DNA of 64,000 bases from Salinibacterium sp. ZJ450 (GTDB lineage Bacteria > Actinomycetota > Actinomycetes > Actinomycetales > Microbacteriaceae): positions 124,001-188,000 of the forward strand of contig NZ_CP061771.1 in the NCBI RefSeq assembly GCF_011751885.2, given 5' to 3'. The position numbers and the translations under genes are program-made. Shown in pieces: positions 50,941 to 60,592 of this stretch (position 1 is the stretch's first letter; each line of letters starts with the position of its first letter). The notes under the pieces were generated by a model. That model made no database searches. It was not told the origin of the DNA and saw nothing but the letters and a program-made list of their open reading frames with translations.

Positions 50941-52185
50941 ATGACGCGGCCCCTTCGCGTCGTCAGCGGCGACGAAATCTACCCCGCCCTGCGCGATGCG
51001 CTCGCCGGCGGACGCGCCATCCTGCCCCGGCCCGCTTCGGCTGCAGTTGAGGTCGGGCATTCGGCCCTTCCCGCGGTGCCGGAAGAACCAAACGGCAGAC
51101 CTCACGCGGATTCGGGGACCCCGGGCGACTCGACCCCGCGCGACGTGCGCCCGGCCGACGGGTCCCCGGCCGACGGGACCCCGGCCGACGCGGGGCTGCC
51201 GCGAACCGTGCCGCAGCGGGTGGCGCTCGTGGTGGAGACCAGTGGTTCCACGGGAGTGTCCAAGCGGGTGGCGCTGTCGGCCGACGCGTTGCTGGCGAGC
51301 GCCGCGGCATCCGATGCCCTGCTCGGCGGCCCCGGACAGTGGCTGCTCGCCCTGCCCACCCATTACATCGCCGGGCTGAACGTGCTCACCCGGTCGATCG
51401 CCGCCGAGTCCGAGCCGGTGGCGCTCGCCGGTGAGCACTTCACCCCGGCCGCGTTCATCGAGGCCACAGGCCGGATGGAGTGGCCGCGGCGCTACACCTC
51501 ACTCGTGCCCGCGCAGCTGTCCCGACTGCTCGACGCCCCCGAGGCGCATCCGGCACTCGCAAGTTTTGAGCGCATCCTGGTCGGCGGTCAGGCGACCCCC
51601 GCGGCCCTACTCGAGCGGGCGCGGGCGGCGGGCGCGCGGGTGACCCGCACCTACGGGTCGAGCGAGACCAGCGGCGGCTGCGTGTACGACGGCGTCCCCT
51701 TCGGCACGGTCGAGGTGCGGATCGTCGAGGGCGAGATCCAGCTGGCCGGGCCGGTGCTCGCCGAGGGCTATCTCGGCGACCCCGAGCTCACCGCGCGACG
51801 CTTCGTCGACGGCTGGTATCACACCGGCGACACCGGCGAGGTGCTCGATGGGCGGCTGCGGGTCACCGGCCGCCACGACGACGTGATCATCTCCGGTGGA
51901 GTGAAGGTATCGCTCGGCGTCGTGGAGCGGCTCGCGCGTGAACTGCCGGGACTCGCGGATGTCGTGGTGGTGCGAGCACCGGATGCCGCGTGGGGCGAGG
52001 TGCCGGTGCTGGTCAGCGAACACCCGGTCGACCTCGACGCGGTACGCGCCGCGGTCGCGGCATCCGCCGGCCCCGCCGCCCGACCTGACCGCGTTCTTCT
52101 GGTGGAACGGATGCCGCTGCTCGCCTCCGGCAAACCGGATCGCCGGCGGCTCGCAGACCTGGCCCGCGACCAGTCGCCCACCTGA
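50941..52185 (+). CDS. menE: o-Succinylbenzoate-CoA ligase (AMP-binding family)
   Basis: Activates o-succinylbenzoate with ATP and CoA (EC 6.2.1.26). The 414-aa protein has the P-loop VVETSGSTGVSKRVALS, TYGSSETSGGCVYDG, DGWYHTGDTGEV and LRVTGRHDDVIISGGVKVSL, and a short C-terminal lid with SGKPDRRRL. About residues 44-85 form a low-complexity insertion of repeated Pro-Ala-Asp-Gly units just before the P-loop. ATG 50941 has GGGAG 6 nt upstream; the frame stays open through the palindromic element but is not coding there. Confidence 0.93.
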   Translation: MTRPLRVVSGDEIYPALRDALAGGRAILPRPASAAVEVGHSALPAVPEEPNGRPHADSGTPGDSTPRDVRPADGSPADGTPADAGLPRTVPQRVALVVETSGSTGVSKRVALSADALLASAAASDALLGGPGQWLLALPTHYIAGLNVLTRSIAAESEPVALAGEHFTPAAFIEATGRMEWPRRYTSLVPAQLSRLLDAPEAHPALASFERILVGGQATPAALLERARAAGARVTRTYGSSETSGGCVYDGVPFGTVEVRIVEGEIQLAGPVLAEGYLGDPELTARRFVDGWYHTGDTGEVLDGRLRVTGRHDDVIISGGVKVSLGVVERLARELPGLADVVVVRAPDAAWGEVPVLVSEHPVDLDAVRAAVAASAGPAARPDRVLLVERMPLLASGKPDRRRLADLARDQSPT

Positions 52186-52269
52186 CTCGCGACCGCCCGC
52201 CCACCTGACCCGACCGTCCGCGGCTGCCCGCACCAAGCCCGCGACTGCCCTCCCCACCTGCCTGGCGGC

Positions 52270-54006
52270 TCAGTGCCCGCCGACCTGCCCGGGGTGTCTG
52301 GGCGCCAGTCGCGCCTCTTCGAGTTCCAGGATGGTCTGCGCCGTCGTCAGCACGCGCGACGGGTAGCGCCCGCTGCTGCGCGCCCGCAGCAGCGCCTTGT
52401 ACTCCGCGTGCACGACCGCTTCGTGCAGCATGAGGTACTGCAGGTGCGGGGCCCCGACATCTGGACCCTCCGCGTTCGCCCGCTCCCACGCCGCCGCGGT
52501 GCGCATCGTGGTGTCGTGCCGCACCCGGTCGACGATGGTCGGGTCGACGGTGGTGTCCTTGCCGAGCAGGTCGTGCGGGTGGTCCAGCACGCGAAGCCCC
52601 TGGGTGCTGATCGACTCCAGCAGCGCGGCGAGCTGTTGGCGGTCCTTGCGCGGATCGGCGCCCTGGATGCCGAGCAGCCGGATCAGCCACGGGAGGGTGC
52701 CGCCCTGCAGCACCAGGGTCACCACGGCCACGGTGAACGCGATCAGGATGAGCTGGGAGCGGTAGAGGGTGTCATCCGGCAGCGACTGGGCCGCGGCCAG
52801 GGTGACCACGCCGCGCATTCCCGACCACGACAGCACCAAGCCGCCGCGCCAGTCCAGCCCCTCGGTGCGGTGGCTTTCGAGGTCGGCCCGGCGTCGGGCG
52901 TACACGTGTTGCAGCCGTGCCCGGCGCCGCTTCCGCCGCGGGTCTGAGTCGTTCTCTTCCATGCTGGCGAGCGCCAGGTGCAGCCGGTAAACCCTGTGCT
53001 CCGCCCGTTTCGCGCTGTAGCGCAGCACCACGATCATCGGATTCACCCAGAGCATCCGCAGCACGATGAGCACGGCGGTGAGGATCAGGCCGATGCCGAC
53101 CGCGCTTCGGCCGGACAGCTCGGTGGGGCCGATGTCGTCGACCAAGGCCCTCAGCTCGAGGCCCATGATCAGGAACACGCCGTTCTCGAGCACGAACTGC
53201 ACGGTGCGCCAGTTGATCCGCTCACTCATCCGCGGCTGCGCCCGCACGTAGCGTGGCGACTGATGGCCCACGTAGATGCCGGCGATCACCACAGCGAGCA
53301 CTCCGGATGCGTGCAGCGACTCCGCGGGGATGAACGCCATGAACGGCACCAGCAGCGACACCGCGTTATCCGCCAGCGTGTCGGTGAGGCGCGAGCGCAC
53401 CCACACGGTGAGGAACCCGACCAGCAAACCGACCGCAACAGCGACCACGACGGCGTAGCCGAAGTCCATCACGCCTTCCCAAACGGTGGCCACCCCGCCG
53501 GCGGCGACCGCGATCGCGGAGCGCAGCAGCACCAGCGCGGTGGCGTCGTTGACGAGCCCCTCGCCCTCCATCACCGTGAGCAGCCGGGGCGGCAGGGCCA
53601 GCTTCTTGCCGATGGACACCGCCGCTACGGCATCCGGTGGGCTGATCACGGCGCCGACGGCGACGGCCAGGGCGAAGTTCAGCTCTGGCAGCAGCAGGTG
53701 CAGCACGAACCCGGTGGTGAACGCCGACGCGATCACCAGGAACACCGACAGGCTGGAGATCGAGCCGAGGTTGCGGCGGAAGTCCATCACCGGCACCGTG
53801 AGTGCGGCGGAGTACAGGATGGGCGGCAGCATCCCGATCAGGATGATCTCGTGCGGCACCTCGATGTGCGGAACGCCCGGCAGATAGGAGATACCGGCGC
53901 CAACGATGAGCAGGACGAGGGGAGCCGCCACACCCAGCCGCTTCGCTACGGTGGAGAAACCGACGATCAGCAGCACGGCGGCGACGATGGGAACAACCAC
54001 ATCCAT
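52270..54006 (-). CDS. Na+/H+ antiporter, CPA1 (NhaP) family
   Basis: A 578-aa membrane protein with about twelve helices exchanging Na+ (or K+) for H+. Typical blocks are GMLPPILYSAALTVPVMDFRRNLGSI, GAVISPPDAVAAVSIGKKL (ion-binding Asp), LVNDATALVLLR and WRGGLVLSWSGMRGVVTLAAA. A C-terminal cytoplasmic helical part of ~150 residues follows. GGAGG lies 7 nt upstream. Its site among menaquinone genes is common in relatives and may link ion and respiratory homeostasis. Confidence 0.93.
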   Translation of the reverse strand: MDVVVPIVAAVLLIVGFSTVAKRLGVAAPLVLLIVGAGISYLPGVPHIEVPHEIILIGMLPPILYSAALTVPVMDFRRNLGSISSLSVFLVIASAFTTGFVLHLLLPELNFALAVAVGAVISPPDAVAAVSIGKKLALPPRLLTVMEGEGLVNDATALVLLRSAIAVAAGGVATVWEGVMDFGYAVVVAVAVGLLVGFLTVWVRSRLTDTLADNAVSLLVPFMAFIPAESLHASGVLAVVIAGIYVGHQSPRYVRAQPRMSERINWRTVQFVLENGVFLIMGLELRALVDDIGPTELSGRSAVGIGLILTAVLIVLRMLWVNPMIVVLRYSAKRAEHRVYRLHLALASMEENDSDPRRKRRRARLQHVYARRRADLESHRTEGLDWRGGLVLSWSGMRGVVTLAAAQSLPDDTLYRSQLILIAFTVAVVTLVLQGGTLPWLIRLLGIQGADPRKDRQQLAALLESISTQGLRVLDHPHDLLGKDTTVDPTIVDRVRHDTTMRTAAAWERANAEGPDVGAPHLQYLMLHEAVVHAEYKALLRARSSGRYPSRVLTTAQTILELEEARLAPRHPGQVGGH

Positions 54007-54083
54007 CGGTTCGCCTCCGATTCACCCTTGGAAGCGATTCTTCCACGGCGGGCGGGCGCACTGGGATCACTAGAATTCACTTC

Positions 54084-55034
54084 GTGGCACATCCCAGACA
54101 ACAACGCATCGACCCGGCGAAAATAGCGCGTGGCGCGAAGAAGGGTTCGCCCGCGGCGCGCCCCAAGGCCACGGCCGCCGACTGGATCGCCGCAGCCCGG
54201 CTGCGCACGCTGTCGCTCTCGATCGCGCCGGTGGCGCTCGGCAGTGCCACCGCGTCGGTGGCGCACGGCTTCGACCTCACCATTGCGCTGCTGTGTCTGG
54301 CGGTCGCGGTGCTGCTGCAGATCGGCGTGAACTACGCGAACGACTACTCCGACGGGGTGCGCGGCACCGACAACTTCCGGGTGGGCCCGTCCCGGCTGAC
54401 CGGATCCGGCGCAGCCAAGCCCAAGCAGGTGCTGATCGTGGCGCTGGCGTTCATGGCCGGCGGCGCGCTCGCCGGCGTGGCCGTGATCGTGCTCAGCCAA
54501 CACTGGTGGCTGTTCGCCGTCGGCGCGGTGGCCCTGGTAGCGGCCTGGTTCTACACCGGCGGCAAGCGGCCGTACGGCTACTACGGCCTGGGCGAGATCG
54601 TGTCGTTCCTGTTCTTCGGCATCGTGGCCACCGTGGGTACCACGTTCGTCCAGCTCGACCGGGTCACCCCCGACACCTGGGTGGCCGCAGTCGCGATCGG
54701 GCTGTTCGTCGCCGCGGTGATGCTCGTCAACAACCTGCGAGACCGGCAGCAAGACGCGCTGGCCGGCAAGCGCACCCTGTCCGTACTGATCGGCGACCGC
54801 GCATCACGGGTGCTCTTCGCCGTGCTGATGCTCGCGCCCTACGGGCTCCTGGTCTTCTTCACGCTGTTCTACCCGCGTGCCACGCTCGTCTACTTCACGC
54901 TGCTGGCGGCGCTGCCGACCGTGCTGATCGTGCTGACCGCGAAGACGTCGCGAGAGTTCATCCTGGCGCTCAAGCTGACCAGCCTGACCGCCCTGCTATT
55001 CGGGCTTGGGCTCGCTGCCGCGATCGCGTTCTAG
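54084..55034 (+). CDS. menA: 1,4-Dihydroxy-2-naphthoate polyprenyltransferase
   Basis: Attaches the polyprenyl tail to DHNA in the membrane (EC 2.5.1.74). The 316-aa UbiA-family protein has about eight helices, the first Asp-rich motif NYANDYSDGVRGTDNFR and the second in NNLRDRQQDALAGKRTL. GTG 54084 follows TAGAAT by 7 nt, so it is probably leaderless. The 3' end overlaps the convergent DUF4229 gene by 39 nt. Confidence 0.94.
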   Translation: MAHPRQQRIDPAKIARGAKKGSPAARPKATAADWIAAARLRTLSLSIAPVALGSATASVAHGFDLTIALLCLAVAVLLQIGVNYANDYSDGVRGTDNFRVGPSRLTGSGAAKPKQVLIVALAFMAGGALAGVAVIVLSQHWWLFAVGAVALVAAWFYTGGKRPYGYYGLGEIVSFLFFGIVATVGTTFVQLDRVTPDTWVAAVAIGLFVAAVMLVNNLRDRQQDALAGKRTLSVLIGDRASRVLFAVLMLAPYGLLVFFTLFYPRATLVYFTLLAALPTVLIVLTAKTSREFILALKLTSLTALLFGLGLAAAIAF

Positions 55035-55253
55035 GGCGGCGTCTTCCGCCACCGCATCGGAATCCGGCTTCTCGGGACGCGGCGCGCGCTGCGGCTGCTT
55101 GAGGAAGATGTACGAGATGCAGAGCGCCATGATCGCCGCGGCGAGGCCGGAGATCCACAGGTCCACGCCGAGCAGCATCAGGATCGCGAAGACACCGAGG
55201 AACAGAACGATCCGGGCGATCGAGTAGAGGATCCACTGGGTGCGGGTAGACAT
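54996..55253 (-). CDS. DUF4229 family small membrane protein
   Basis: An 85-aa protein with two membrane helices (YSIARIVLFLGVFAILMLLG and ISGLAAAIMALCISYIFL) and a charged tail, matching the actinobacterial DUF4229 family that is conserved beside menA. Function unknown. The ATG follows TAGACT by 6 nt on the minus strand. The tail is coded within the 3' end of menA on the other strand. Confidence 0.84.
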   Translation of the reverse strand: MSTRTQWILYSIARIVLFLGVFAILMLLGVDLWISGLAAAIMALCISYIFLKQPQRAPRPEKPDSDAVAEDAALERDRGSEPKPE

Positions 55254-55307
55254 CCCTCAAGTCTACGAGACCCTTGACACGGCCGGATGCTGCCGCGTAG
55301 CCTTTAT

Positions 55308-55323
55308 TCAACAAATCGGTTGA
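55308..55323. promoter_or_regulatory. Possible ArsR autoregulatory operator
   Basis: TCAAC-AAATCG-GTTGA is an inverted repeat 19 nt before the ArsR ATG and behind TAGCCTTTATT. ArsR-type repressors usually bind such a site to silence their own operon. Confidence 0.45.
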
Positions 55324-55342
55324 TCAAGGAAGTGGTTGTTCA

Positions 55343-55714
55343 ATGGCGGTTGATCCGGTCGCGGAGGAGCGACTCGACAGGGCCTTCATGGCACTCGGTG
55401 ACCCGGTGCGCCGGGGCATCATCGCCCGCCTGAGCCGGGGACCTGCCACCGTCAACGAGCTCGCGGAGCCCTTCGACATCACCAAGCAGGCGGTGTCGCG
55501 GCACATTCAGGTGCTCGAGCACGCGGGACTGGTCACGCGCACGCGCGACGCGCAACGGCGCCCGGTTCACCTGAACGCGCCCCAGCTCGAGGCACTCACC
55601 GCCTGGATCGACAGCTACCGATTGACCCACGAGCAGCAGTTCCGCAACCTTGACACTCTGCTCGCACAGATGACCGGCGAGGAGGCCGGCACCAACGAAA
55701 GGGAGAAGAAATGA
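55343..55714 (+). CDS. ArsR family regulator paired with SRPBCC protein
   Basis: A 123-aa winged-helix repressor: RAFMALGDPVRRGIIARLSRGPATVNELAEPFDITKQAVSRHIQVLEHAGLVTRTRDAQRRPVHL. No metal ligands; the sequence is of the SdpR-like class that is coupled to an AHSA1/SRPBCC ligand-binding protein. Its stop overlaps the next start as ATGA. AAGGAA precedes the ATG. Confidence 0.9.
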   Translation: MAVDPVAEERLDRAFMALGDPVRRGIIARLSRGPATVNELAEPFDITKQAVSRHIQVLEHAGLVTRTRDAQRRPVHLNAPQLEALTAWIDSYRLTHEQQFRNLDTLLAQMTGEEAGTNEREKK

Positions 55715-56184
55715 CCAACGCACTGACCGTCACCGCTCCAGAAGGCTTGCCGTTCATCGACTTCGAGCGCGAGTTCGACGCCCCCGTCAGCGCCGTGTTC
55801 CGCGCCCACCAGGACCCCGAGCTGATCAAGCAGTGGCTCGGCCCGAACGGGTACGAGATGGAGATCGAACACTTCGACTTCCGCACCGGCGGCGGCTACC
55901 GCTACATCCACCGCAACGCCGACGGCGAGTACGCCTTCCACGGTGTCTTCCACGTGGTGCGCGAGAACGAGTTCGCCATCCAGACCTTCGAGTTCGAGGG
56001 ATTCCCGGATGTCGTGAGCATCGAGGCGATGACCTTCGAAGATCTCGGCAACGGGCGCACCAGGCTGCGCGGCCACTCGGTCTACCCGAGTCAGGAAGCC
56101 CGCGACGGCATGATTTCCAGCGACATGGAGGTCGGCATGAGCGAGGGCTACACCCGGCTTGACCAGCTGCTCGCAGCCGCTTGA
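55711..56184 (+). CDS. SRPBCC / AHSA1 domain protein
   Basis: A 157-aa START-like (Bet v 1 fold) protein: FEREFDAPVSAVFRAHQDPELIKQWLGPNGYEMEIEHFDFRTGGGYRYIH and LDQLLAA at the end. Such proteins bind hydrophobic small molecules. GGGAGAAG precedes the ATG, which overlaps the ArsR stop, so this is a regulator-effector operon. Ligand unknown. Confidence 0.9.
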   Translation: MTNALTVTAPEGLPFIDFEREFDAPVSAVFRAHQDPELIKQWLGPNGYEMEIEHFDFRTGGGYRYIHRNADGEYAFHGVFHVVRENEFAIQTFEFEGFPDVVSIEAMTFEDLGNGRTRLRGHSVYPSQEARDGMISSDMEVGMSEGYTRLDQLLAAA

Positions 56185-56337
56185 CCGGCGTCACCCGAGC
56201 GCCGTGCGAACGGATGTCGGAGTCTTCCGGCATCCGTTCGTTGCGCCGTGCACGAATTGAGCAATTCGGCGACGTTCACGCGGGACGTTCAGCGGCCTCT
56301 CGGGTACGCGAGCGAGAAATCGCCGTAGAATCAGGGT

Positions 56338-56673
56338 ATGACCCGCCTGCTCGTCGTTCTCGCCGTGGTTGTCGTGGCGTTCACGGTGTACGCGGTCATT
56401 GATTTGATCATGACCGACCGGTCACGCGTGCGCGCTCTGAACAAGGGCCTGTGGGTCATCATCATCGTGGTGGTGCCGGTGATCGGCGGCGTGCTGTGGC
56501 TGACCCTCGGCAAGTCGCGCCGTCAGCCCGGCGGACCCGCCCGGCGGCTGGCGCCAGACGACGACCCGGAATTCCTGAACGGCATCATCAGGGACCGCGA
56601 GACCGAGGAACGCATTCGCCGGCTGGAGCAGGAGCTCGCCGATCTCGACGATGACTCTCCCTCCAAGGAGTGA
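56338..56673 (+). CDS. PLDc_N domain membrane protein
   Basis: A 111-aa protein with two membrane helices ([22 protein letters not shown] and [22 protein letters not shown]) separated by the basic loop [12 protein letters not shown], the PLDc_N pattern seen at the N-terminus of cardiolipin synthases but here alone. The tail is a charged helix ending in [16 protein letters not shown] is 6 nt before the ATG. Overlaps menD by 23 nt. Function unknown. Confidence 0.86.
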   Translation: MTRLLVVLAVVVVAFTVYAVIDLIMTDRSRVRALNKGLWVIIIVVVPVIGGVLWLTLGKSRRQPGGPARRLAPDDDPEFLNGIIRDRETEERIRRLEQELADLDDDSPSKE

Positions 56674-58393
56674 GTCGCCGGCCACCGCGTTCTCGGTGGC
56701 CCTGATCTCGGAATTCATCCGACTCGGCGTGCACGACATCGTGCTCAGCCCCGGCTCGCGTTCACAGGCACTCGCCCTGGCCGCTGCCGCGTTCGAAATC
56801 GCCGGACAGGTGCGGCTGCGCGTGCGCATCGACGAGCGGGCCGCCGGTTTTCTCGCGGTCGGTCTCGCCGTGGAATCCGCCGCGCCGGTGGTGGTGATCA
56901 CCACCTCGGGAACCGCGGTGGCGAATCTGCACCCGGCGGTGCTGGAGGCGCACCACGCGGGTGTTCCGCTGATCGTGGTCACCGCCGACCGGCCAGAGGA
57001 GCTGCGCGGCATCGGCAGCAACCAGACCACCCGGCAGGCCGGACTGTTCGGCCTCGCCGCCGAGGCCGCGTGGGACATCGGCGCACCGACCGGCGAGCCC
57101 GGGGAAACGGATGCCGCGGCCCTGCTGGCCCGCGACGCGGTGACCGCGGCCGCCGCCGGCCCCGTGCACCTGAACCTCGCCTTCACCGAACCGCTGTCCT
57201 CGGCGAATCCGGTGCTGCCCGACACGGCACAGCGCGGCGCCGCAGACCCCGACGAACCGGGTGAGTCAGCGACGGGCACCGCGACCGCCACTGCGTCGGA
57301 GGCACAAACCTTCAGCCCGATGGTCGGCACGGTGGTCGTCGCCGGCCAGGGGGCGGGGGAGCAGGCCGAACGCGCGGCTCGGCTGCTCGGCGCACCGCTG
57401 ATCGCCGAGGTCGCCAGCGGCGCACACTTCGGACCGAACCTCGCGGTCGCCTACCGTGAGCTGCTGCGCGATCCAGAATTCGGCGGCCAGGTTCAGCGGG
57501 TGATCGTGTTCGGCCATCCGACCCTCAGCCGTGAGGTCCCGGCGCTGATCCAGCGGGACGGCGTGCAGACCATCGTGGTGCGCTCAGCGGGCGCCGATGA
57601 CTACAACCCCGGCCACCGAGTGGACCGGTTCCTCGACTCGATCACCGTCGACGGCACAGGCACCGCCGCTCCCGGCGCCGACCCGGCATCCCCCGAGCTG
57701 CGACGCTGGGTGGGCCGCTGGGTGCATGCCAGCCGCAGTCTGCTCGACACGGATCAGCATGAGTCGGCTCCGGATGTCGCGGCCTCCCGCTCGAACGACC
57801 GCCTGGACCGTGCCGCCTTCGCCCGCGCCGAACTGGCAGCGGTGCGGCAACCGGTCACCCGGCGGATGCTTGTCGAGTCAGTTTGGCGCGCCACCTGGCC
57901 GCACGACCGCCTGGTGCTCGGCGCATCCCGCCTGATCCGTGACGCCGACAAGGTGCTGCCGGGTAAGAAGCTGCGGGTGCATGCCAACCGGGGGCTCGCC
58001 GGCATCGACGGAACCGTCTCGACCGCCATCGGCATCGCGCTCGCCGCGGAGGCCGCCGGCGGGCACGGCACCACGCGGGTGCTGCTCGGCGACCTCACCC
58101 TGCTGCACGACGTCGGCGGGCTGCTGTTCGGCGACGGGGAACCGCGGCCGCGCGTGCAGCTGATCGTGGGCAACGACGGCGGGGGCACGATCTTCGACGG
58201 CCTCGAGGTGGCCGCCACCGCCGGGCAGGCCGCGATCGACCGGGTGCTGTACACGCCGCAGCACGTCGAGATGAAGGCGCTCGCCGCCGCGTACGGCTGG
58301 CAGCACCGGTTGGTCACCACCCGGGGCGAACTCGATCAGGCGCTCACCGCGCCCGACCCGCAGCTGCTCATCGAGGTTCCGCTGCCGCGCTGA
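56651..58393 (+). CDS. menD: SEPHCHC synthase
   Basis: Thiamine-diphosphate enzyme joining 2-oxoglutarate to isochorismate (EC 2.2.1.9). The 580-aa protein begins with [23 protein letters not shown], has [15 protein letters not shown] with the cofactor-activating Glu, [32 protein letters not shown], and the ThDP site [14 protein letters not shown] with [13 protein letters not shown] 56651 overlaps the PLDc_N gene; there is no better start. Confidence 0.95.
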   Translation: MTLPPRSESPATAFSVALISEFIRLGVHDIVLSPGSRSQALALAAAAFEIAGQVRLRVRIDERAAGFLAVGLAVESAAPVVVITTSGTAVANLHPAVLEAHHAGVPLIVVTADRPEELRGIGSNQTTRQAGLFGLAAEAAWDIGAPTGEPGETDAAALLARDAVTAAAAGPVHLNLAFTEPLSSANPVLPDTAQRGAADPDEPGESATGTATATASEAQTFSPMVGTVVVAGQGAGEQAERAARLLGAPLIAEVASGAHFGPNLAVAYRELLRDPEFGGQVQRVIVFGHPTLSREVPALIQRDGVQTIVVRSAGADDYNPGHRVDRFLDSITVDGTGTAAPGADPASPELRRWVGRWVHASRSLLDTDQHESAPDVAASRSNDRLDRAAFARAELAAVRQPVTRRMLVESVWRATWPHDRLVLGASRLIRDADKVLPGKKLRVHANRGLAGIDGTVSTAIGIALAAEAAGGHGTTRVLLGDLTLLHDVGGLLFGDGEPRPRVQLIVGNDGGGTIFDGLEVAATAGQAAIDRVLYTPQHVEMKALAAAYGWQHRLVTTRGELDQALTAPDPQLLIEVPLPR

Positions 58394-58418
58394 TTGCGGC
58401 GGGCGCTAGCATCACCAT

Positions 58419-59246
58419 ATGGATGACCTGCTCAGAGTCGAGCCCGGTTTCACGCTCGCCACAATGGACCCCAACGCCACGCCGGGCTTCGACGGCACCA
58501 AGCTGGACGGCCAGGTAGCGCTCGAGGCGGGCGTCGCCGAACTCGCCGCCCTGCAGGAGATGCTCTTCGCCGAGAGCCGAGGCGGCGGCCGTAACCTCAG
58601 CGTGCTGCTCGTGCTGCAGGGGATGGACACCTCCGGCAAGGGCGGAATCGTGCGCCACGTCGTCGGGGCGGTCGACCCGCAGGGCGTGGACCATACCGGA
58701 TTCAAGGCGCCCAGCCGGGCCGAGCGCCGACACGACTTCCTCTGGCGCATCAAGCGGCGGCTTCCCGACCCCGGCATGATCGGCGTGTTCGACCGGTCGC
58801 ACTACGAAGACGTGCTGATCCAGCGGGTGCGGAAGCTGGCTCCGCCCGACGAGATCGAGCGCCGCTACGGCCTGATCAACCAGTTCGAAGCGGATGTCGC
58901 GGCATCCGGCACCTCGATCATCAAGGTCATGATGCACATCAGCTCGGCCGAGCAGAAGGCCCGCCTCACCGCGCGGCTCGAGAACCCGGACAAGCACTGG
59001 AAGTACAACCCCACGGACGTCGACGAACGGAAGCGGTGGGACGAGTACGGCGACGCCTACCAGATCGCCCTGGAGCGTACCAGCACCCCCGTTGCCCCGT
59101 GGCATGTGGTTCCGGCAAACAAGAAGTGGTACGCGCGCCTTGCCGTGCAGAACCTGCTGCTCGACACGCTGCGCTCCCTCGAGCTGGAGTGGCCGAAGGC
59201 CGACTTCGATGTGAAGGCCGAGAAGAAACGGCTCGCGAAGACGTAA
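58419..59246 (+). CDS. ppk2: Polyphosphate kinase 2 family protein (PPK2)
   Basis: Transfers phosphate between polyphosphate and nucleotides. The 275-aa single-domain protein has Walker A VLQGMDTSGKGGIVRH near residue 68, Walker B GVFDRSHYEDVLIQRV near 124 and the lid SSAEQKARLTARLENPDKHWKYNPTD. This is the short class I/III form; ADP or AMP preference is unclear. TAGCAT lies 6 nt before the ATG. Its place between menD and menF has no evident metabolic reason. Confidence 0.92.
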   Translation: MDDLLRVEPGFTLATMDPNATPGFDGTKLDGQVALEAGVAELAALQEMLFAESRGGGRNLSVLLVLQGMDTSGKGGIVRHVVGAVDPQGVDHTGFKAPSRAERRHDFLWRIKRRLPDPGMIGVFDRSHYEDVLIQRVRKLAPPDEIERRYGLINQFEADVAASGTSIIKVMMHISSAEQKARLTARLENPDKHWKYNPTDVDERKRWDEYGDAYQIALERTSTPVAPWHVVPANKKWYARLAVQNLLLDTLRSLELEWPKADFDVKAEKKRLAKT

Positions 59247-59264
59247 CCGCACCGCTAGCTGGCA

Positions 59265-60533
59265 CTAGCTGCCGCCGAACGCCTCCACGATCGGCCGGAA
59301 CTTCATCCGGGTCTCCACGAGTTCCCACTCCGGGTCGGAATCGGCCACGATGCCGGCCCCGGCGAACGCCGTGACCGTTCCCTCCGGCGCCACCTGCGCG
59401 CCGCGCAGCGCGATGGCCCACTCGCCGTCGCCGTTCGCGCCGACCCAGCCGACCGGACCGGCGTAGCGGCCGCGGTCGAACGGTTCCAACTGGTCGATCA
59501 GGGCCAGCGCCGACCCGGTGGGAGTGCCGGCGACCGCGGCGGTCGGGTGCAGCGCCGCCAGCAGGTCGAGCGACGTGGCTCCGCCGCTCAGCGCACCCTC
59601 GACATCCGTCGCCAAATGCCACAGGTTCGGCAGCTTCAGGGTGAACGGCACTTCGTCGAAGGTCACCGCCCGACTGTGCGGGCGGAGCGCGGCGAGCACG
59701 CTCTGCACCGCGAACTGGTGCTCGTCGAGATCCTTGGTCGAGGTGGCGAGGGCGGCCGCGGCATCCTCATCGCTGGCCTGATCCGTGCCGCGTGCCGTGC
59801 TGCCGGCCAACACCCGGGCGCTCACCGTGTTCGAGATCACCCGCACCAGCGTCTCCGGGCTGGAGCCGAGCATGCCGTCCACCGCGTAGATGTGGGTGTC
59901 GGGGTAACCGAGCGCCAGCGCTGCCAGCACCCGGCGCAGATCGGCGTCTGCCGGCAGGTGACCGGTCAGGGTGCGGGCCAGCACCACCTTGCTCAGGTCC
60001 TGCTGGCGGATGCGGGTCACCGCGTCGGTCACCGCGCGCTTGTAGGCGTCGCCGTCGAACGAGTCCGGCTGCAGGTCGACGGTGAACGGGTGCCCCCAGG
60101 GGCGCGCGGTCGGGATGACGGCAGCGTCGATGCCAGAGCCAGTGTCGATACCAGAGCCCGTGCCGATGCGGGTCACCCAGCTGGCCCCGTCGCGCCGGCC
60201 GATGATCATCGCCGGCACGATCAGCACGCTGGCCTCGGCCGAGCTGTCGCTGAAGGCGAAGCTGCCGAGCGCGATCAGACCGCTGCCGGGCACCCCGACC
60301 GGGTCGGTCACCGAGGCGGCGTCGACGACCCGTTTCCAGGCGGCGGCGGCATCCGACATCCGGCTCGGTCCTCGGAATTCCAACCGCAGCGCCTCGCCGA
60401 TGCCGATCACACCCTGCCTGCGGCGCAGGAAGACCAGCGGATGCCGCGGATCCACCAACGGAATCATCGGCGTGATGTCATCGATGGCTTCGGTCACGAC
60501 CGTGAGCGCGGGAACAGGCGTACGGTCGGTCAC
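59265..60533 (-). CDS. menF: Isochorismate synthase
   Basis: Converts chorismate to isochorismate, the first step to menaquinone (EC 5.4.4.2). The 422-aa chorismate-binding enzyme has DLSKVVLARTLTG, ALGYPDTHIYAVDGMLGSSPETLVR, LHPTAAVAGTPTGSAL and the C-terminal FAGAGIVADSDPEWELVETRMKF. GTG 60533 is chosen because TACGCT lies 6 nt upstream on the minus strand, as in other leaderless genes here; the frame continues to 60578. Divergent from ubiE. Confidence 0.93.
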   Translation of the reverse strand: MTDRTPVPALTVVTEAIDDITPMIPLVDPRHPLVFLRRRQGVIGIGEALRLEFRGPSRMSDAAAAWKRVVDAASVTDPVGVPGSGLIALGSFAFSDSSAEASVLIVPAMIIGRRDGASWVTRIGTGSGIDTGSGIDAAVIPTARPWGHPFTVDLQPDSFDGDAYKRAVTDAVTRIRQQDLSKVVLARTLTGHLPADADLRRVLAALALGYPDTHIYAVDGMLGSSPETLVRVISNTVSARVLAGSTARGTDQASDEDAAAALATSTKDLDEHQFAVQSVLAALRPHSRAVTFDEVPFTLKLPNLWHLATDVEGALSGGATSLDLLAALHPTAAVAGTPTGSALALIDQLEPFDRGRYAGPVGWVGANGDGEWAIALRGAQVAPEGTVTAFAGAGIVADSDPEWELVETRMKFRPIVEAFGGS

Positions 60534-60592
60534 CTCTCCAGCGTAGCCTCGCGCCGACTCGCGGCTCACTGAACCCAAGTAGCATGGAGTGC

